Of a stretch of 64,000 nt of DNA, positions 58,235 to 64,000 are shown piece after piece. The first letter of the stretch is position 1. The number at the start of each line of letters is the position of its first letter. The DNA is from Streptomyces sp. NBC_00820 (GTDB lineage: Bacteria; Actinomycetota; Actinomycetes; Streptomycetales; Streptomycetaceae). Position numbers and translations under genes: made by a program. The stretch spans positions 1,054,001-1,118,000 of the forward strand of contig NZ_CP108882.1 in assembly GCF_036347055.1 (NCBI RefSeq). Reading direction: 5' to 3'. The notes beneath the pieces were generated by a model that made no database searches, was not told the origin of the DNA, and saw only the letters and a program-made list of their open reading frames with translations.

Positions 58235-58511
58235 GCCGTCCAGCCTCGCGGCCGCCCGGCCGCAGGGCGACCCGCGCGCGGAAGCTGATACCGGCTCGCA
58301 CCGACGGCCGCACGCTCACTTCGCACCCCACGCGAAGGACTTCGTTCGTTGCGGGAGGAAGCGCGTGTTCGCACTCCCGCGCGGGCGTCGCCGTTCACAC
58401 TCCCACGAGGGAGTCGGCGGACCGGCGCCACGCCGACAGCACCCCCGGAGACGGCGATCGGTGCGCGTGCGCGCCGCCGCCGGGGGGAATGCGTCTCGCG
58501 CGCGTGGCCAC

Positions 58512-59823
<1,312 letters not shown>

Positions 59824-61269
59824 ATGTCAGCAGCCGAGGGTCCACTCGTCGTCGGTGTGGACTCGTCCACGCAGTCCACGAAGGCGCTGGTCGTCGACGT
59901 GGCCACCGGGCAGGTCGTGGCGAGTGGCCACGCGCCGCACACGGTGACCTCCAGAACGGGCCGGGAAAGCGATCCCCGCCAGTGGTGGGATGCCCTGTGC
60001 GAGGCGCTCCGCCAGTGCGGGGACGCGGCGCACGAGGCGGCTGCGGTGTCGGTCGGCGGTCAGCAGCACGGCCTGGTCACCCTGGACGGGCGGGGCGAAC
60101 CGGTGCGTCCGGCGCTGCTGTGGAACGACGTCCGCTCGGCGCCGCAGGCCCGTCGACTCGTCGAGGAACTGGGCGGCCCGAAGGCCTGGGCCGAGCGCAC
60201 CGGCAGTGTGCCCGGCGCGTCGTTCACGGTGACGAAGTGGGCGTGGCTGGCCGAGCACGAGCCGGAGGCCGTCCGCGCGACCAGGTCGGTGCGGCTCCCC
60301 CACGACTACCTCACCGAACGCCTCACCGGCCAGGGCACCACGGACCGCGGCGATGTCTCCGGCACCGGCTGGTGGGCGTCCGGGACGGAGTCGTACGACG
60401 AGGAGATCCTGGCGCACGTGGGGCTCGACCCGGCCCTGCTCCCCCGCGTGGTGCGGCCGGGCGAGGTGGCCGGCACCGTGCGCGACAGTCACGACCTGCC
60501 CTTCTCCAGGGGCACCCTGGTGGCCCCGGGCACGGGCGACAACGCGGCAGCGGCGCTCGGCCTCGGCCTGCGCGCGGGCACCCCCGTGCTCAGCCTCGGC
60601 ACATCCGGCACCGTGTACGCCGTCTCCCGGCACCGCCCCGCCGACCCGACCGGCACGGTGGCGGGTTTCGCCGACGCGCACGGGGACTGGCTGCCCCTGG
60701 CCTGCACCCTGAACTGCACGCTCGCAGTGGACCGGATCGCGGCCCTGCTGGGCCTGGACCGGGAGGCCGTCGAACCCGGAACGTCCGTCACGCTCCTGCC
60801 GTATCTGGACGGCGAGCGCACCCCGAACCTGCCGAACGCCTCCGGGTTGCTGCACGGACTGCGACACGACACCACGGCCAGCCAGGTGTTGCAGGCGGCC
60901 TACGACGGGGCGGTCCACTCGCTGCTCGGCGCGCTCGGCCTTGTCCTCGACGAGGACGCGGACCGCGACACTCCGCTGCTCCTCATCGGCGGTGGCGCTC
61001 GCGGCTCGGCCTGGCAGCAGACGGTACGACGGCTGTCGGGGCGTCCCGTTCAGGTGCCCGAGGCGAAGGAGCTGGTCGCCCTCGGCGCCGCGGCACAGGC
61101 GGCCGGCCTGCTGACCGGCGAGGACCCGGGGGCCGTGGCTCGCCGCTGGAACACGGCCGCGGGACCGGTGCTGGAAGCGGTGGAGCGGGACGAGGCGGCG
61201 CTGGCGCGTATCTCCGGGGTACTCTCCGACGCGGGGCCGCTGCTGGAGCGGGGGCCGGAAATCCGTTGA
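59824..61269 (+). CDS. xylB: Xylulokinase
   Basis: 481 residues of the FGGY kinase family: VVGVDSSTQSTKALVVDVATG (phosphate-binding), VGGQQHGLVTLDG, LLWNDVRSAPQA, LPHDYLTERLTG, GTGDNAAAALGLGL (catalytic Asp), GTSGTVYAVS, LPYLDGERTPNLPNASG and LLIGGGARGSAWQQ. It phosphorylates D-xylulose, the step after XylA, for the pentose phosphate pathway. ATG 59824 is the only convincing start. A ROK regulator gene follows after 244 bp. Confidence 0.96.
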   Translation: MSAAEGPLVVGVDSSTQSTKALVVDVATGQVVASGHAPHTVTSRTGRESDPRQWWDALCEALRQCGDAAHEAAAVSVGGQQHGLVTLDGRGEPVRPALLWNDVRSAPQARRLVEELGGPKAWAERTGSVPGASFTVTKWAWLAEHEPEAVRATRSVRLPHDYLTERLTGQGTTDRGDVSGTGWWASGTESYDEEILAHVGLDPALLPRVVRPGEVAGTVRDSHDLPFSRGTLVAPGTGDNAAAALGLGLRAGTPVLSLGTSGTVYAVSRHRPADPTGTVAGFADAHGDWLPLACTLNCTLAVDRIAALLGLDREAVEPGTSVTLLPYLDGERTPNLPNASGLLHGLRHDTTASQVLQAAYDGAVHSLLGALGLVLDEDADRDTPLLLIGGGARGSAWQQTVRRLSGRPVQVPEAKELVALGAAAQAAGLLTGEDPGAVARRWNTAAGPVLEAVERDEAALARISGVLSDAGPLLERGPEIR

Positions 61270-61513
61270 GCCGTACGGCGGATGCCTTGGGTGGACACCT
61301 GAGCGGCTACCTGGGCGGACCCCTTGAGCGGGTACCTGGACGGGTGGAGCACCGAGTCCGGCCGTGGGCACCGAGGACGGGCAGATGGCCGGGCCGACCT
61401 CGCGCGCCGAGGACGGACGGGACACTCGCCCCGCCCGCACGTATCCGGGACGGCCCTGAGAACGAGCCGCCGGCCGTGTTCACCCACAGACGACACCGAG
61501 GATTGACGGAGGC

Positions 61514-62722
61514 ATGACCGCACCGCTGCACGAGGGGCGCCCGACCGGTACGGGACGCATCCTGCCGGACACCCAGCAGGGCATGCGCCGCCGCAATCTG
61601 GCTCGGGTCATGCATGCCGTCAGCGGGGAAGGTCCGCTGTCGCGAGCCGCCATCGCCTCGACGATCGGCCTGACCAGGGCGGCGGTGTCGACCCTCGTGG
61701 AGGAGCTGATCCGCTGGGGTCTGCTGGAGGAGCTGGGCCCCGAACGGCCGGGCCGGGTGGGGCGGCCCGGGTCGGCGCTCGCGGTGAGCGGCCGCGGTCC
61801 CGCCGGCATCGGCGCGGAGATCGGCGTCGACCACCTCGCGGTGTGCGCCGTCGACCTGCGCGGCGCCGTCCGTGCACGGGCCGTGCGCCACGGCGCGAAC
61901 CGCGGCCGTGCCCCCGGGGCCGTGACCGAGGAACTGACGACGCTGGTACGCCAGGTCGTGTCCGAGGTGGAGCGGGAGGGCCTGTGGGCCGCCGGGCTCG
62001 CGGTCGCCGTGCCCGGTCTGGTGGCCCGGGACGGCCGCACGGTCGTACGCGCCCCGAACCTCGACTGGCACGACGCGGACCTGGGCGGCCTGCTGCCCGA
62101 CATCCTGCCGCTGACCGTGGACAACGAGGCCAACTTCGGCGCCCTGGCCGAGCTGTGGCTCGGTGCCGGCACGCCGCGCGACTTCCTGCACGTGTCGGCG
62201 GAAATCGGCATCGGCGCCGCGGTGGTCGTGGACGGACAGGTGCTGCGCGGCACGCGGGGGTTCGCGGGCGAACTGGGCCACGTGCCCGTACGGCCCGACG
62301 GGCCCGCGTGCCCGTGTGGCGGGCGCGGCTGCCTTGAGCAGTACGCCGGTGAGGAGGCGGTGCTCCGCGCCGCCGGGCTCGAACCGGACGAGGACCTGGT
62401 CGGGCTGCTCGCGGCACGTGCTGAAAAAGGCGACGAGGCCGTGCGCGCGGCCCTGCGGGATGCCGGTACGGCCCTCGGTATCGCCTTGACCGGGGCGGTC
62501 AATCTGCTCGACCCCGAGACGGTCGTCCTCGGCGGGGCCCTGGCCGGTCTCGCCCCGTGGTTGCTGCCGCCCCTGGAAGCCGAGTTGCGCGGGCGTACGG
62601 CGGGTCCCGCCTGCCCGGTGACCGTCTCCGGGCTGGGCCCGGAGGGCCCGCTCCTGGGCGCCGCCCACTCGGTCGTCCGGGCCGTCCTGGACGATCCGGC
62701 ATCGGTGGCGGAACGGTCCTGA
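61514..62722 (+). CDS. xylR: ROK-family regulator (XylR-type)
   Basis: 402 residues. The N-terminal winged helix is HAVSGEGPLSRAAIASTIGLTRAAVSTLVEELIRWGLLEE. The ROK domain follows: IGAEIGVDHLAVCAVDLRG, AVAVPGLVARDGRTVVRAPNLDW, VDNEANFGALAEL, ISAEIGIG-like VSAEIGIGAAVVVDG, GELGHVPV and the zinc motif CPCGGRGCLEQY. It should repress xylAB when xylose is absent, as ROK/XylR proteins do elsewhere. Two copies of a TGAGCGGxTACCTGGxCGG motif stand in the gap before it (61300-61346). Confidence 0.92.
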   Translation: MTAPLHEGRPTGTGRILPDTQQGMRRRNLARVMHAVSGEGPLSRAAIASTIGLTRAAVSTLVEELIRWGLLEELGPERPGRVGRPGSALAVSGRGPAGIGAEIGVDHLAVCAVDLRGAVRARAVRHGANRGRAPGAVTEELTTLVRQVVSEVEREGLWAAGLAVAVPGLVARDGRTVVRAPNLDWHDADLGGLLPDILPLTVDNEANFGALAELWLGAGTPRDFLHVSAEIGIGAAVVVDGQVLRGTRGFAGELGHVPVRPDGPACPCGGRGCLEQYAGEEAVLRAAGLEPDEDLVGLLAARAEKGDEAVRAALRDAGTALGIALTGAVNLLDPETVVLGGALAGLAPWLLPPLEAELRGRTAGPACPVTVSGLGPEGPLLGAAHSVVRAVLDDPASVAERS

Positions 62723-63060
62723 GAACCGGGAGCACAGCACCCGTCCCACCCCCGTCTCCCCATCTCCCGGCCCCCGCCCCCGCCCCTCGCCCCCGTCTCC
62801 CAGCTCCCAACCCGGTCCGCCGGTAGCCGGAGCACGGCCCGCCGGGTGACCGGACCCCGCTCGATCGGGTGACCGAGTTGTCCACAGCCCCTCGGTTGTC
62901 CACGGATCCGTGGCGCACCCTTCTGCCCAACTCGTCAGCGCCGTAACGTGAATCACGCGAGGCGCAGCCGTCGGCCATCGGCCGTGCGAGACGGCGCGCT
63001 CGCGGGACGAAGGAGCGCGCACACGTCGAGGACGGCAGGCTGACACGTATCGGGGGACGC
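62723..63060. other. Intergenic region with pyrimidine tract and DnaA-box-like pair
   Basis: 338 bp without a gene. It contains a C/T-rich run at about 62738-62815. It also holds two direct repeats TTGTCCACA (62878-62886) and TTGTCCACG (62896-62904) with 18-bp spacing; TTGTCCACA is the Streptomyces DnaA-box consensus. A promoter for the permease that follows is expected here. Confidence 0.5.
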
Positions 63061-64000
63061 ATGCACAAGGAGACGACCGGGACGCTGCGGCGTGATGCCA
63101 TCGGGCTGCGCGAGGTCCTGTTCCAGAGCATCACGGCGATGGCGCCGGCCGCCGCGGTGGCGGCGTCGATTCCGGCGGGTGCCGCGTTCGCGGGCGGCAG
63201 TCTGCCCCTGGCGGTGCTGGTCGCCCTGGTGGCGTGCCTGTTCACCGCGTCCTGTGTGGCGGAGTTGGCACGCGAGTTACCGGCCGCCGGCTCGGTGGCC
63301 GTCTACACCGCGCGGGGACTCCATCCGGCGATCGGCTTCCTCGTGGGCTGGGGCTACGTCTTCGTCGAGATGCTCGTCCCGCCACTGCTGCTGCTCCAGC
63401 TCGGGTTCACCACCGCGGGCACGCTGCACGAGGAGTGGTCCTCGTACCCGGCGGACCTGTGGTGGCCGTGGTCACTGGCGGGCGCGGCCGTGATCGCGGT
63501 CGCCGGTTACCTGGGGGTGCGTGCCTCGGCCCGCTTCGGCACCGTCCTCGGGGTCTTCGAGATCCTTGTGTTCCTGGTGTTCGCCGGCTGGCTCATCGGC
63601 AAGGCCGGCGACGCCAACACGCTGTCGGTGTTCGGCACGTCGCACACCGCGGACGGGTACGCCGGGGTCGGCGGTGTCTTCGCCGGATCCGTCTACACCG
63701 TGCTGGCGTTCGCCGGCTTCGAAGCGGCGGCCCCGCTCGCCGAGGAGACGCGCGATCCCCGGCGGACCATGCATCGCGCGGTCCTCGGAGCGGCTCTGGG
63801 TATCGGTGTGTTCTACGTGATCACGACGTACGCGATGACCGTGTACTTCGACCCGGACCGGTTCGCCGGCTTCGGCGCGTCGGGCGCCGGGTCCTGGGAG
63901 GGCGTCGCCCGGGCCTCGTTCGGTCTCTTCTGGGTTCTGGTCTTCCTCGCGGTGGTCAACTCCACGATCGCCAACGCCAACGCGTGCGCCAACGTCTCGA
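63061..64000 (+). CDS. Amino-acid permease (APC superfamily), 5' part
   Basis: 313 residues visible; the gene runs off the right edge. The start is MHKETTGTLRRDAIGLREVLFQSITAMAPAAAVAASIPAGAAFAGG, followed by about eight membrane helices so far. The conserved APC segment FAGFEAAAPLAEETRDPRRTMHRAVLGAA is present. It should import amino acids or polyamines with protons. Codon 73 (63277-63279) is TTA, so translation may depend on the bldA leucyl-tRNA and thus on developmental stage. ATG 63061 is preceded by GGGGG. Confidence 0.88.
   Translation, partial: MHKETTGTLRRDAIGLREVLFQSITAMAPAAAVAASIPAGAAFAGGSLPLAVLVALVACLFTASCVAELARELPAAGSVAVYTARGLHPAIGFLVGWGYVFVEMLVPPLLLLQLGFTTAGTLHEEWSSYPADLWWPWSLAGAAVIAVAGYLGVRASARFGTVLGVFEILVFLVFAGWLIGKAGDANTLSVFGTSHTADGYAGVGGVFAGSVYTVLAFAGFEAAAPLAEETRDPRRTMHRAVLGAALGIGVFYVITTYAMTVYFDPDRFAGFGASGAGSWEGVARASFGLFWVLVFLAVVNSTIANANACANVS

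Overview
The window is about 72% G+C. It has GTG starts, many ATGA stop/start overlaps, a conservon (roadblock/DUF742/GTPase cassette), mycothiol- and F420-type enzymes, DUF6397 and DUF5709 proteins and rare TTA codons. Together these point to the chromosome of a Streptomyces or a very close actinomycete. No rRNA, CRISPR array or intact tRNA is visible.

Positions 1-1440 hold the start of a TetR gene, its operators and a divergent alpha/beta hydrolase. From about 1437 to 17740 lies a foreign-looking island. It is bounded by two 36-bp direct repeats (one mismatch) that are the 3' half of a tRNA-Pro (anticodon CGG); a second 61-62 bp similar block precedes each copy. This is the classic footprint of integration into the tRNA-Pro gene, a site known for pSAM2-type elements, but no integrase is left. 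The cargo looks like anti-phage and anti-plasmid defence: two unknown convergent genes; a DUF4041 plus GIY-YIG nuclease protein resembling the phage-entry nuclease SNIPE; a truncated phosphorothioate-DNA-binding (ScoMcrA-like) gene; and a complete four-gene Wadjet (JetABCD, SMC-like) operon, followed by an unrecognised 655-residue gene.

From 17741 to 23500 is a patchwork of gene scraps (a yjbQ 3' end, a membrane-anchor tail, an IS256-family transposase end, a serine-recombinase fragment). Among them sit intact small units: an ECF sigma factor with a coupled SRPBCC gene, a DUF3995 membrane protein, a TetR/DUF4345 divergent pair with two operators, a lipoprotein and yjbQ.

From 23600 onward the gene content is core-like. 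It includes a sulfonate ABC importer with a conserved 27-residue leader peptide; a flavin monooxygenase; MltG; an ABC exporter with its MarR regulator; a secreted L,D-transpeptidase and a peptide:N-glycosidase; a heterodimeric ABC exporter with complementary degenerate ATP sites; DUF5709; L31 type B; a Ski2-like helicase and TesB thioesterase; a collapsed HchA/TetR locus; DUF6397; an orphan roadblock gene; an F420/PPOX enzyme; and an MHYT-cvnABCD conservon. After these come a PadR/hydrolase pair with a perfect 10-bp palindrome, several conserved hypothetical genes, the xylose locus (xylA, xylB, ROK regulator) and an amino-acid permease that runs off the right edge and carries a TTA codon.

Functional calls are from reading the translated sequence and family knowledge; no database search was run.
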